From CABZJG01 sp902512685 (GTDB taxonomy: Bacteria; Pseudomonadota; Alphaproteobacteria; Rhodobacterales; Rhodobacteraceae): DNA of 64,000 nucleotides. A model generated the notes under the pieces. That model worked only from the letters and a program-made list of their open reading frames with translations, did not search any database and was not told the DNA's origin. The stretch's first letter is position 1, and every line of letters starts with the position of its first letter. Where the stretch lies: NCBI GenBank assembly GCA_051201605.1, contig CP179201.1:992001-1056000 (forward strand), in the 5' to 3' direction. The translations under genes and the position numbers were made by a program. Positions 43,242-52,073 of this stretch are shown one piece after another.

Positions 43242-44274
43242 GACGATGTCCCTTGTTCAGTTTGCGATTGCGGAAGATCCACCCAACCGCCTTGATAAAG
43301 CTCTTTTCCGCGATGCGCCAGAGCAGGCGGACCTGTCGCGCACCCGTTTGGGAAAACTGATCGAGCAGGGTGCGGTGCGCGTCGACGGCAAAATTGCCGA
43401 AAGTCCCAAGATAAAGGTAACCGCCGGCGCCCAGATTGAGATCACACTGCATGCAGCGACCCAAATCGCGACTGAGGCGGAAAACATCCCGCTTGAAGTG
43501 GTTTATGAAGACGCGCATTTGATTGTGGTTAACAAACCGGCGGGCATGGTGGTGCATCCGGCACCGGGAACCCCGAGCGGCACACTGGTTAATGCGCTGC
43601 TGTATCATTGCGCCGAAACCCTGTCTGGTATTGGCGGCGAACGGCGGCCGGGGATTGTGCACCGCATCGACAAAGATACCAGCGGTCTGCTGGTGGTGGC
43701 CAAAACCGATAAAGCCCATCATCATCTTGCCGATCAATTTGCCGCCCACAGTGTCGAGCGGCTGTATCAGGCGCTGTGTTTTGGGGTGCCAGAGACCAGC
43801 GATCCACGTTTGCGCGGCATTCGCGGGGTCAATTTTGAGCCAGGCAATATTATGAAAGTCACCACCCAGCTGGCGCGCCATAAAACCGACCGGCAACGTC
43901 AGGCGGTGCTGTTTGAAGGCGGGCGCCATGCGGTGACCCGCGTGCGGGTGGCGCAGCGATTTGGAACGCCTGCGGCTGCTGCGCGGATCGAGTGCTGGCT
44001 TGAAACCGGCCGGACCCATCAAATCCGTGTGCATTTGGCGCATACGGGGCATGGGTTGATTGGTGATCCGGTTTATGGCGGCAAGCGGCGTATTGCGCGC
44101 AAAGCGATGGGTGAACATGCAAGTGAAGCCATTGGTAATTTTTCCCGGCAAGCGCTCCACGCCAGCATTTTAGGCTTTGTGCATCCGGTGAGCGGAGAAA
44201 AGCTGCGTTTTGAGGCGCCTCTGCCGGATGATTTTTCCAAGCTGCTGAGCGATTTGTCGAACACATCTGCGTGA
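43240..44274 (+). CDS. RluA-family pseudouridine synthase (RluD-like)
   Basis: A 344-residue RNA-modifying enzyme. The S4-like RNA-binding part (LDKALF to VRVDGK, about 18-51) is followed by the catalytic domain with NKPAGMVVHPAPG and HRIDKDTSGLLVVAK, whose aspartate (about 144) is the nucleophile. RTHQIRVHLAHTGHGLIGDP completes the active site (quoted as RTHQIRVHLAHTGH). It isomerises uridines in 23S rRNA helix 69 or similar. Start ATG 43240 or 43246 is possible; it abuts the opposite gene. Which rRNA site is modified cannot be told. Confidence 0.88.
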   Translation: MTMSLVQFAIAEDPPNRLDKALFRDAPEQADLSRTRLGKLIEQGAVRVDGKIAESPKIKVTAGAQIEITLHAATQIATEAENIPLEVVYEDAHLIVVNKPAGMVVHPAPGTPSGTLVNALLYHCAETLSGIGGERRPGIVHRIDKDTSGLLVVAKTDKAHHHLADQFAAHSVERLYQALCFGVPETSDPRLRGIRGVNFEPGNIMKVTTQLARHKTDRQRQAVLFEGGRHAVTRVRVAQRFGTPAAAARIECWLETGRTHQIRVHLAHTGHGLIGDPVYGGKRRIARKAMGEHASEAIGNFSRQALHASILGFVHPVSGEKLRFEAPLPDDFSKLLSDLSNTSA

Positions 44275-44341
44275 AGATCGGGGTAATAGCCTTATTTTTA
44301 AACAAAATCGATGTAAATACCATAAATATTATCAACAGGCC

Positions 44342-44370
44342 TTGAAACGGATTTAACCTAATCATACCTA
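44342..44370 (+). promoter_or_regulatory. Candidate sigma-70 promoter of rpoH
   Basis: TTGAAA (44342-44347) and TACCTA (44365-44370) are spaced by 17 bases and lie about 30 bases before the rpoH start. The site contains CTTGAAA but not the CCCCAT-type -10 of sigma-32 promoters, so housekeeping control is more likely than autoregulation. Confidence 0.55.
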
Positions 44371-44401
44371 ATGTTAACATGATGAACATTGAGGGAGTAA
44401 C

Positions 44402-45301
44402 ATGAGCAACTACGCAAATCTTCCAGCGCCAACCCCGGAGGGTGGTCTAAGCCGATACTTGCAGGATATTCGCAAATTTCCGATGCTTGAGCCGGAAGAG
44501 GAATATATGCTGGCCAAACGCTGGGTCGAAGAGCAAGACACCGAGGCGGCGCATAAAATGGTCACTTCGCATCTAAGATTGGCGGCAAAGATTGCCATGG
44601 GCTATCGCGGGTATGGATTGCCACAGGCCGAAGTGATCTCAGAGGCCAATGTCGGCTTGATGCAGGCGGTCAAACGCTTTGATCCCGAAAAAGGGTTTCG
44701 ACTGGCCACCTATGCAATGTGGTGGATACGCGCCAGCATTCAAGAATATATCCTGCGCAGCTGGTCGCTGGTTAAAATGGGCACCACCAGCGCCCAGAAA
44801 AAACTATTTTTTAATTTGCGCAAGGCCAAATCCCGCATCGGCGCTTTGGACGAGGGTGATATGCATCCCGATAATGTGGCGAAAATTGCCACGGATTTGG
44901 GCGTGACCGAAGCTGAGGTTATTAGCATGAACCGCCGGCTTTCGGGGGGCGATGCCTCGCTTAATGCGATGGTTGGATCAGCTGACGGCGAAAGCTCAAT
45001 GGAATGGCAGGACTGGCTTGAAGACGAAGATGCAGATCAGGCGGCAGATTATGAAGCCAAAGATGAGCTGGATACACGGCGTGAACTTTTGGCGGATGCC
45101 ATGGCTGTTTTGAACGAGCGTGAACAAGATATTTTGTCCAAACGGCGGTTGACTGAAAAACCAATTACCCTGGAAGAGCTGAGCGAGCAATATAAAGTGA
45201 GCCGCGAGCGTATTCGGCAAATTGAAGTGCGAGCTTTTGAAAAGCTGCAACTTAAAATGCGCGAACTTGCGCTTGAAAAAGGTCTTGTATCAGCAGCCTA
45301 G
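44402..45301 (+). CDS. rpoH: RNA polymerase heat-shock sigma factor (sigma-32)
   Basis: A 299-residue sigma-70-family factor. Region 1.2/2 includes YLQDIRKFPMLEPEEEYML and AYGYRGYGLPQAE-like QAEVISEANVGLMQAVKRFD; region 2.4 is LATYAMWWIRASIQEYILRS. The RpoH box QKKLFFNLR (132-140) is diagnostic. Region 4 has ITLEELSEQYKVSRERIRQI. It directs heat-shock and, in some roseobacters, also photo-oxidative-stress transcription. The ribosome site GAGGGAG precedes ATG 44402. Confidence 0.95.
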   Translation: MSNYANLPAPTPEGGLSRYLQDIRKFPMLEPEEEYMLAKRWVEEQDTEAAHKMVTSHLRLAAKIAMGYRGYGLPQAEVISEANVGLMQAVKRFDPEKGFRLATYAMWWIRASIQEYILRSWSLVKMGTTSAQKKLFFNLRKAKSRIGALDEGDMHPDNVAKIATDLGVTEAEVISMNRRLSGGDASLNAMVGSADGESSMEWQDWLEDEDADQAADYEAKDELDTRRELLADAMAVLNEREQDILSKRRLTEKPITLEELSEQYKVSRERIRQIEVRAFEKLQLKMRELALEKGLVSAA

Positions 45302-45323
45302 CTCTTTTCACTTTTGCTTTAAG

Positions 45324-45354
45324 CCCCTATCCTAACCAAAAAGTTAGGACGGGG
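45324..45354 (+). promoter_or_regulatory. Hairpin covering the ribosome site of the Gfo/Idh gene
   Basis: CCCC (45324-45327) and TCCTAAC (45330-45336) can pair with GTTAGGA (45343-45349) and GGGG (45351-45354). The GGGG is the likely Shine-Dalgarno of the next gene. There is no T-run, so it is not a normal terminator; it could block translation of that gene or end rpoH mRNA. Confidence 0.4.
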
Positions 45355-45362
45355 AATAAGTT

Positions 45363-46340
45363 ATGCCAAAAGTCATGCGCTGGGGTGTTTTAGGGGCATC
45401 AAAGTTTGCCCGCACTCAAATGGTTCCGGCAATGATGCTGGCTCAAAATACCCAATTTTGTGCTTTGGCCACATCAGAGTCCAAAAAAGCCACGCCGTTT
45501 CAGGCCATTGAGCCCGATTTAAAGGTTTATTCTGACTATGACGCGCTGCTGGCTGATCCTGAGATAGATGCGATCTATCTTCCGCTGCCCAATCATTTGC
45601 ATGTGGAATGGTGCAAAAAAGGGCTTGCTGCAGGCAAGCATGTTTTGTGTGAAAAACCAATTGCAATGCGGGCCGAAGACATTGATGATCTCATCGCTCG
45701 GCGCGACCGCTCGGGGCTTTTATTGGCCGAAGCCTATATGATCGTGCATCACCCACAGTGGCAGTATGCGAAAGAACTTTACCAAAGCGGCGCAATCGGC
45801 CAGTTGGTTCAGATGGACGGGGTCTTTTCCTATAACAACAGCGCAGATCCCAACAATATCCGAAACCGGCCGGAAACCGGCGGTGGCAGCCTGCCGGACA
45901 TCGGAGTGTATACCATGGGCGCCGCGCGGTTTGTGACTGATGAAGAACCGGTTGAAATCGTCGATGCCAGTATCACTTGGCAAAATGATGTAGATGTCTG
46001 GGCGGCAATCAGCGCCCAATTCCCATCGTTTCACTTCAATGCCACCACATCGATGCGCATGGCCCCGCGCCAAGAGATGAACTTTCATGGCACCGAGGGT
46101 TTGATTCGTCTGACCGCCCCGTTCAATCCTTCTGTATTTTCACAAGCTGAGGTCGCGTTGCACTCTGCTGATATGGTGGTGTCAACCAAGCGCTATCCAG
46201 CGGAAAATCACTATGTGAACCAACTTCAAGCCTTTCGTGCATCGGCTTTTGAGGGCGCGACCTATGCCTGCCCATTAGAATTTTCCCAAGGCACCCAGAG
46301 AATGATAGATATGGCGCTCGAAAAAGCGCGGGGTGATTAA
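45363..46340 (+). CDS. Gfo/Idh/MocA-family oxidoreductase
   Basis: A 325-residue NAD(P)-dependent oxidoreductase, usually acting on sugars or cyclitols. The N-terminal Rossmann fold reads RWGVLGASKFARTQMVPAM (5-23). The catalytic lysine motif is VLCEKPIAMRAEDID (about 95-109), and the C-terminal dehydrogenase domain follows. The substrate is unknown. The 3' end overlaps phaZ by four bases in convergent orientation. Confidence 0.87.
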   Translation: MPKVMRWGVLGASKFARTQMVPAMMLAQNTQFCALATSESKKATPFQAIEPDLKVYSDYDALLADPEIDAIYLPLPNHLHVEWCKKGLAAGKHVLCEKPIAMRAEDIDDLIARRDRSGLLLAEAYMIVHHPQWQYAKELYQSGAIGQLVQMDGVFSYNNSADPNNIRNRPETGGGSLPDIGVYTMGAARFVTDEEPVEIVDASITWQNDVDVWAAISAQFPSFHFNATTSMRMAPRQEMNFHGTEGLIRLTAPFNPSVFSQAEVALHSADMVVSTKRYPAENHYVNQLQAFRASAFEGATYACPLEFSQGTQRMIDMALEKARGD

Positions 46341-47587
46341 TCTTTGGCTGGTGTTGCGCCGCTATTGGCATCAATAAATTCAAGCACCAGCGGGCGAATG
46401 TTTTCACGCCAGCTTTTCCCGGCAAAGATGCCATAATGACCCGCTTCTGGTTCAACGTGGCTGGCTTTTTTATCCGCCGGAAGCCCAGAGCAAAGATCGA
46501 GTGCCGCAATACATTGTCCGGGTGCGGATATATCATCTTTCGCGCCCTCGACGGTTTTGATTGCAACCTTGGTTATTTTGGAAAAATCTATTTTCCTTCC
46601 GGCCACTGTAAATTGGTTCAGGGCAATTTCGCGCTGCTTGAAAATCCGCTCGACCGTTGACAGGTAAAATTCTGCGGTCATATCCATCACAGCAAGGTAT
46701 TCATCATAAAACTTGTTGTGTTTGTCGTGCTCTGTCGCGGTGTTTTGGGCCACGCGCATGATCTGATCGGAAAAGGCTTGGCTGTGCCTGTCGCTGTTCA
46801 TCGACATAAAGGAAGCCAGTTGCAATAAACCGGGGTACACTTTGCGCCCGACGCCGGCATATTTAAATCCGACCTGCTGAATTAAGGTATGTTCTAGCTG
46901 GCCCATGGTAACGCGCCGACCAAAATCAGTGACATCTGTCGGCGCCGCATCCGGATCGACCGGCCCGCCGATCAATGTCAGGCTGCGCGGCTGCGCCGCT
47001 GGGTTTTCTTCGGCCAGATAGGCTGTGGCCGCCAGAGCCAGAGGCACAGGTTGGCACACGGCGATAACATGGGTTTCCGGTCCAAGGTGATTTAAATAAT
47101 CTACCAAGTATAGCGTGTAATCTTCGATATCGAATTTACCCTCTGAGACGGGTATATCGCGTGCATTGTGCCAGTCGGTGACATAGACTTCGCAATCACC
47201 TATGAGGCTTTTGACCGTTGATCTTAGTAATGTTGCGTAATGCCCAGACATGGGCGCGATTAAAAGCACCTGGCGGGATGCGGGTTTGCGGCCCTGCACT
47301 TCAAAATGTATCAAATCTCCAAAGGCGCCGGATACTACGGGTTTCACTTGAACCAGATGGTCGCGGCCATCGTCGCAGGTGATGCTGTCAATTACCCAGT
47401 CCGGCTTGGTGATCATCCGCTGGAAGCTGCGCTCGGTCACCTGACCCCAGGCAGCGACCCATTGCAGCCAAGGGTTTGGCGCTGCGGAAAAGGCTGGATA
47501 AGAGGCAAAAGCCTGTGCAGTTGCGCCCATCCATTGATTGGTGTTTCGCATGGCTTCCATAAAATCGTAGTTGGCCATGTGGCGCAT
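46337..47587 (-). CDS. phaZ: Intracellular polyhydroxybutyrate depolymerase
   Basis: A 416-residue depolymerase that hydrolyses stored PHB. Its nucleophile is a cysteine in HVIAVCQPVPLALAAT (about 180), not the serine of extracellular enzymes. A histidine near the C-terminus in EPEAGHYGIFAG and an aspartate complete the triad. It begins MRHMANYDFMEAM; ATG 47587 is six bases after GGAG, whereas the ATG at 47593 directly abuts the site. It is divergent from phaC; the 106-base gap contains a PhaR-type palindrome. Confidence 0.9.
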   Translation of the reverse strand: MRHMANYDFMEAMRNTNQWMGATAQAFASYPAFSAAPNPWLQWVAAWGQVTERSFQRMITKPDWVIDSITCDDGRDHLVQVKPVVSGAFGDLIHFEVQGRKPASRQVLLIAPMSGHYATLLRSTVKSLIGDCEVYVTDWHNARDIPVSEGKFDIEDYTLYLVDYLNHLGPETHVIAVCQPVPLALAATAYLAEENPAAQPRSLTLIGGPVDPDAAPTDVTDFGRRVTMGQLEHTLIQQVGFKYAGVGRKVYPGLLQLASFMSMNSDRHSQAFSDQIMRVAQNTATEHDKHNKFYDEYLAVMDMTAEFYLSTVERIFKQREIALNQFTVAGRKIDFSKITKVAIKTVEGAKDDISAPGQCIAALDLCSGLPADKKASHVEPEAGHYGIFAGKSWRENIRPLVLEFIDANSGATPAKD

Positions 47588-47657
47588 TTTCATCTCCTGA
47601 TTGATGTGGCTAATTACAATATTTAGCCGCTTTGCTTTTGGGTTTAAAAATTGTTAT

Positions 47658-47670
47658 GCTGCATAGCAGC
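47658..47670. promoter_or_regulatory. PhaR-type palindrome between phaZ and phaC
   Basis: GCTGC-ATA-GCAGC is a perfect 13-base palindrome, 24 bases before the phaC start, matching the CTGC-N3-GCAG sites before phaP. PhaR from related species binds TGC-rich palindromes of this type. It could control phaC and also phaZ. Confidence 0.65.
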
Positions 47671-47693
47671 GAAGGTATGCGGAAATTTACTAA

Positions 47694-49487
47694 ATGACAA
47701 CCACTGACAAAGATATTGAAAACCAAACGTTAAAATTAGAGCAAAATATTGCAAAACTGGATGAATTAAATCAACGCTTGGGTGCAGTACTACAAACCAA
47801 AAAGACAACAGATCCGGCCCTGAGTGGCCCTGGCCAGGATTTGGCGATCAAGACGGCAGCAGCCTATTGGCAGGCGGCAGCCCAAAATCCGAGCAAACTG
47901 ATCGAGCATCAAGTTGCCTATTGGGGTAAGACGCTTACCCACTTTATCGAAGCACAAAGCGCTATGATAAATAAAGAAATTGGGGATGAAGAGACAAAGG
48001 CGCCACTGGATAAACGATTTTCCAATCCCCTTTGGCATACTCATCCCTATTTTAAATTCATCAAGCAGCAGTATCTGCACAATGCAGAAGCGGTTCAGAG
48101 TTCGATTGAGGCGATTGATGGGCTTGAGCAAACTGAAAAAAAACGGCTTGAGTATTTTTCCAAGCAAATTGTTGATATGATGGCGCCGACTAATTTTCTG
48201 GTAACCAATCCCGATGCCTTAGAGCAGGCGGTGCAAACCCAAGGCCAGTCGCTGATTGATGGGTTGGAAAACCTAATTGAGGACCTTGAGGCCAATAATG
48301 GCGAATTGGTTATCCGCTTGGCGGATGAAAAGGCCTTTGAGCTGGGCCGGAATATTGCCACCACACCGGGAAAAATTGTATTTCGCAACCATATGTTTGA
48401 ACTTGTTCAATACAGTCCAAGCACCGAAACCACCCATGCTATTCCGGTGGTGATTTTCCCTCCGTGGATCAACAAATTCTATATTCTGGATCTGACGGCG
48501 CAAAACAGTCTGATCAAATGGCTGGTTTCGCAGGGCTTAACCGTTTTTGTCGTGTCCTGGATCAACCCTGATGCCAGTTATAAAGACGTCTCGCTTGAAG
48601 ATTATATTGAGCATGGCTATCTGCAGGCCCTGCAAACGGTGCGGATCGCAACCGGGCAGGATAAGGTGAATGCGGTTGGTTACTGCATCGGCGGGACCAC
48701 CTTGGCCTTAACCTTGGCTTTGCTAAAGCAGCGCGATGAACGATTGATCAACAGTGCAACCTTCTTTACCACGCTGACAGATTTTTCCGATCAAGGCGAG
48801 TTTTTGCCATTCCTGCAGAATGATTTCATTGACGGGATCGAGCAGAAAGTTGGCGCAAAAGGCATTCTTGAAAGCTATATCATGGCGCGCACTTTTAGCT
48901 TTTTGCGATCAAATGATTTGATTTATACACCCGCAATTAAAAGCTATATGATGGGCAAAGCGCCGCCTGCCTTTGATCTTTTATACTGGAATGGAGACGG
49001 CGCGAACCTGCCGGGAAAAATGGCGGTTCAATACCTTCGGGGGCTGTGCCAGAGAAATGAATTTGCTGAAGGCGGCTTTGAGCTTTTCGGGCAAAAGTTA
49101 CAGTTACAGAACGTTGATGTACCGCTTTGCGCCGTAGCGTGTGAAACTGATCATATTGCCAATTGGAAAGACAGCTATCGGGGGGTGCAGCAAATGGGAA
49201 GCCGCTCAAAAACCTTCATTTTGGCAGAATCAGGTCATATAGCCGGCATAGTTAATCCCCCAAGCAAAAATAAATATGGGTATTTTCTTCATTCCGATCT
49301 GAAAAAGACACCAGAAAACTGGTACTCAAATGCCGACTATCATGCCGGAAGCTGGTGGCATGATTGGGCAAGATGGCTAAAAAAACGCTCGGGGAAACAA
49401 AGGGATGCACTGGTTCCCGGCAATGACAGCCTGCCGGTCATATGCGATGCGCCTGGCCTTTACGTCACCCAGAAAGCCAAAATTTAA
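47694..49487 (+). CDS. phaC: Class I polyhydroxyalkanoate synthase
   Basis: A 597-residue enzyme polymerising 3-hydroxyacyl-CoA, chiefly 3-hydroxybutyryl-CoA, on granules. The lipase-like box GYCIGGTT carries catalytic Cys331. Asp and His of the triad lie in the C-terminal part (ACETDHIANW; LAESGHIAGIVNPP). The N-terminal 200 residues are the variable domain. It is followed by phaP and phaR with a shared PhaR-type regulation; phaA/phaB are not in the window. ATG 47694 has a weak ribosome site. Confidence 0.95.
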   Translation: MTTTDKDIENQTLKLEQNIAKLDELNQRLGAVLQTKKTTDPALSGPGQDLAIKTAAAYWQAAAQNPSKLIEHQVAYWGKTLTHFIEAQSAMINKEIGDEETKAPLDKRFSNPLWHTHPYFKFIKQQYLHNAEAVQSSIEAIDGLEQTEKKRLEYFSKQIVDMMAPTNFLVTNPDALEQAVQTQGQSLIDGLENLIEDLEANNGELVIRLADEKAFELGRNIATTPGKIVFRNHMFELVQYSPSTETTHAIPVVIFPPWINKFYILDLTAQNSLIKWLVSQGLTVFVVSWINPDASYKDVSLEDYIEHGYLQALQTVRIATGQDKVNAVGYCIGGTTLALTLALLKQRDERLINSATFFTTLTDFSDQGEFLPFLQNDFIDGIEQKVGAKGILESYIMARTFSFLRSNDLIYTPAIKSYMMGKAPPAFDLLYWNGDGANLPGKMAVQYLRGLCQRNEFAEGGFELFGQKLQLQNVDVPLCAVACETDHIANWKDSYRGVQQMGSRSKTFILAESGHIAGIVNPPSKNKYGYFLHSDLKKTPENWYSNADYHAGSWWHDWARWLKKRSGKQRDALVPGNDSLPVICDAPGLYVTQKAKI

Positions 49488-49501
49488 GTAAATTAAATTT
49501 G

Positions 49502-49539
49502 CTGCACTGCAGAAAAAGACTTGAAATGCTGCACTGCAG
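49502..49539. promoter_or_regulatory. Two PhaR-type operators upstream of phaP
   Basis: CTGCACTGCAG occurs at 49502-49512 and again at 49529-49539, with the second extended to TGCTGCACTGCAGCA (49527-49541). The centres are 27 bases apart, a few helical turns. The pair lies about 65 bases before the phaP start, the classic place for repression by PhaR until PHA titrates it away. Confidence 0.75.
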
Positions 49540-49602
49540 CATACATGTATATCTTATCAATTCATTCGGAAACAAGTTCTGAGCATTCAAAGGATCAAAA
49601 AA

Positions 49603-50049
49603 ATGGCGACAACGGCACCTGATATGACAACATTCTTTAAAGATATTATGGAAGCATTCCCTGTAGACACAAAACTTTATCAAGATGCATTTGATAATTC
49701 GGCTGAGATGAACGAAAAAATGACCAAAGTTGCTTTGCAAGCTGCCCAGCAAAGCGCTGATATCTCCAGCAAATGGACAAAAGATACATTGGGAAAAATC
49801 TCAACAATCTCAAAGGCAAAAACCGATCCAGCGGATTATGCCAAGGCCCTGACTGATTTTGCATCTGCTCAAGCTGAAGTGGCTGCTGAAAACATTGCCG
49901 CTTTTGCAGAAGTCGCAAAAAAAGCACAGATGGAAACTGTTGAACTGGTGATGGCTGCAGGCAAAGAGGCCACTCAGGACGCAACAGAAGCCGTTAAAAA
50001 GGCAACCAAAGACGTCAACGCCGTAACGAAGAAAGCTGCTGCGAAGTAA
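49603..50049 (+). CDS. phaP: Phasin
   Basis: A 148-residue granule-surface protein. It is helical and amphipathic, rich in Ala, Lys and Glu, with no cysteine, and fits the phasin family (TTFFKDIMEAFPVDTKLYQD near the N-terminus; TKDVNAVTKKAAAK at the C-terminus). It coats PHB granules and sets their size. Paired PhaR operators precede it and a terminator follows, so it can be expressed separately from phaR. Confidence 0.88.
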   Translation: MATTAPDMTTFFKDIMEAFPVDTKLYQDAFDNSAEMNEKMTKVALQAAQQSADISSKWTKDTLGKISTISKAKTDPADYAKALTDFASAQAEVAAENIAAFAEVAKKAQMETVELVMAAGKEATQDATEAVKKATKDVNAVTKKAAAK

Positions 50050-50086
50050 TTTCTCTTTCGTTTTCTCCTCCCAAGAAAACTGTACA

Positions 50087-50117
50087 GGGTGAGCAATAGC
50101 TCACCCTTTCTTTTTTT
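50087..50117 (+). terminator. Intrinsic terminator after phaP
   Basis: The stem GGGTGAGC / GCTCACCC with a four-base loop (50087-50106) is followed by a T-rich run to 50117. It ends the phaP transcript just before phaR. Confidence 0.85.
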
Positions 50118-50169
50118 GCTGCAAGCGCGTAGAGTTTGCCGCAGTGCTGCATTTTTCCGGAGGTCAACC

Positions 50170-50733
50170 GTGTCGACGACAGATAAACCACTTTTGATAA
50201 AACGATATGCAAGTCGACGCTTGTACAACACTGAAACCAGTGATTACGTCACGCTAGAAGATATAGCAGGCTTTATTCGCGATGGCCGAGAGGTGCAGAT
50301 CATAGACCTGAAGTCTGGCGATGACCTGACGCGGCAATTTTTACTTCAGATTATTGCAGATCATGAAAGCCGGGGGGAAAATGTTCTTCCCATCAATGTG
50401 CTGAATGATTTGGTGCGTAGCTATACCACCCAAGCCACCAGTATCGTGCCGCAGTTCTTGGCCATGTCTTTTGAAATGATGCGCGATGGGCAATCAAAAA
50501 TGATCGAAAATATGGGCGCAATGAGCCCACTTTCGACAATGCCCGGCTTTGAGGCTATGCAGGCTCAGCAAGAGGCATTTCTAAAGGCTATGACGGGTGG
50601 GTTTCCCCCACGGTCCGACGCAAAGCCCACCCCAGATGAATCTGGGAATAAACCCAACGAAAGCGGTGAGTTACAAACAATTAAATCGCAATTGGCGGAT
50701 CTTCAGGCACAATTGGAAAAGCTGAGCCGCTAG
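50170..50733 (+). CDS. phaR: PHA-responsive repressor PhaR
   Basis: A 187-residue regulator with the PhaR N-terminal DNA-binding domain. LLIKRYASRRLYNTETSDYV (about 8-27) and the following VTLEDIAGFIRDGREVQIID are characteristic. The C-terminus has helical repeats that bind PHA. It represses phaP and its own gene until granules appear. GTG 50170 has GGAGG six bases upstream; the frame runs back to 50089 but without support. The promoter region has an imperfect TGC-rich site. Confidence 0.92.
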   Translation: MSTTDKPLLIKRYASRRLYNTETSDYVTLEDIAGFIRDGREVQIIDLKSGDDLTRQFLLQIIADHESRGENVLPINVLNDLVRSYTTQATSIVPQFLAMSFEMMRDGQSKMIENMGAMSPLSTMPGFEAMQAQQEAFLKAMTGGFPPRSDAKPTPDESGNKPNESGELQTIKSQLADLQAQLEKLSR

Positions 50734-50768
50734 ATGTAGGTTGCCTGACTTTGCGGGGTGCTGATTGG

Positions 50769-52073
50769 TTATAGTCCCAAACGATCGCGTAGTGCATACC
50801 AGCTCATCGCCAATACCAACAAGGGGCTACGCAACCGGTTTCCTCCGGGAAAGCGTACTGCCGGTACCTTTGACATGATTTCAAATCCACCCGCTGCGCC
50901 GTTAATTGCCAGTGCCATCATCTTGCCAGCATGGGTTGCTGTGCCCACCCCATGACCGGAATACCCCGACGCGCTTAGGATATTGGGTTCCAACCTTGCA
51001 AGATAGGGCATGCGCCGCACGGTTATGCCCAAAGTCCCGCCCCAAGCATAGTCAATTTTGACATCCGCAAGATGCGGAAAAATCTCTGCCATCGGTTTGC
51101 GCACTGTTTCTGCGATGTTGTTTGGAAAATGATAGCTATAATTTTCGCCGCCCCCAAAGAGCAGGCGGCCGTCATGCGAAAGGCGAAAATAATTCACCAC
51201 AAATTTTGTATCGGCCACCGCGACATCTTTGGTCAATACCCGCGAGGCTTCGCTGCCCAAGGGTTCGGTGGCTGCGATAAAGTTATTTATCGGCATCACC
51301 CGCCGGGCCACTTTTGGTTCAAGCCCGCCTAAGTATCCGTTGCACGCAATAACCACGTGGCTACAATGTACAATCCCGTTTTCTGTTTTAACTTGCGGCT
51401 TGGAGCCTCTGGTAATTTCTTGAACACGTGTTTTTTCATAAATTTTAACGCCGGCCTTGATCGCCGCCTGTGCGAGGCCCAAGGCAAAGCGCAAGGGGTG
51501 CAGGTGCGCGGCCCCGTGGTCCAGTATGCCGCCATAGTAGCGCGGGGATGGGCAGAGGTCCTCGGTTGCACTGCGGTCCAATTTGTCAATCTGCGTATAC
51601 CCATAGCGATTTTCAAGAAAATCAGCATAGTGATGCAACTCGTCCATTTGCTTTCGGCTCAGACCAATATCCGCCACGCCGGGGCGCAAATAACAGTCAA
51701 TTTTGTGATCTTTTATCAATGATTTGACGGTGTCTTTGGCACCTTCTGCAAGCTGCCATAGTTGATCTCCGACCCCGTCCCCCATCAGTTTTAGCAGATC
51801 ATCTTGGTCCATCCTTTGGCCGGTCCCAAGCTGACCTCCATTGCGCCCCGATGCGCCAAAGCCAACCCTATGTGCATCTAAAAGCGCCACTTTAAAGCCG
51901 GCTTCTGCGAGATGCAGCGCAGCAGAAAGCCCTGTAAAACCGGCGCCAACAACACACACATCAGCGCGGTGTTCACCGCGCAGTTGATCAAATTCAGACA
52001 AAGGGTCTGCTGTCGCAGCATACCAGCTGTCCGGATACTGTCCCAGGCGGTCATTCGCGTCTAAAAGGTTCAT
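50769..52073 (-). CDS. puuB: FAD-dependent gamma-glutamylamine oxidase (PuuB-like), copy 1
   Basis: A 434-residue DAO-type oxidase. The FAD motif DVCVVGAGFTGLSAALHLAE is at about 38-57, followed by HRVGFGASGRNGGQ. In the Puu pathway such enzymes oxidise gamma-glutamylputrescine to an aldehyde. The ATG (52073) overlaps the upstream synthetase stop by four bases. It is the last gene of the operon. A second homologue lies at 56453-57739 in the same operon; the two may act on different amines. The symbol is by analogy. Confidence 0.8.
   Translation of the reverse strand: MNLLDANDRLGQYPDSWYAATADPLSEFDQLRGEHRADVCVVGAGFTGLSAALHLAEAGFKVALLDAHRVGFGASGRNGGQLGTGQRMDQDDLLKLMGDGVGDQLWQLAEGAKDTVKSLIKDHKIDCYLRPGVADIGLSRKQMDELHHYADFLENRYGYTQIDKLDRSATEDLCPSPRYYGGILDHGAAHLHPLRFALGLAQAAIKAGVKIYEKTRVQEITRGSKPQVKTENGIVHCSHVVIACNGYLGGLEPKVARRVMPINNFIAATEPLGSEASRVLTKDVAVADTKFVVNYFRLSHDGRLLFGGGENYSYHFPNNIAETVRKPMAEIFPHLADVKIDYAWGGTLGITVRRMPYLARLEPNILSASGYSGHGVGTATHAGKMMALAINGAAGGFEIMSKVPAVRFPGGNRLRSPLLVLAMSWYALRDRLGL

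Noticed and set aside
43225..44160. Long minus-strand frame opposite the RluA-family gene
   Set aside because: Shadow frame; the plus-strand gene has full catalytic motifs.
44341..44370. Sigma-32-type promoter before rpoH (CTTGAAA)
   Set aside because: The CCCCAT-like -10 is missing; a sigma-70 promoter with 17-base spacing fits better.
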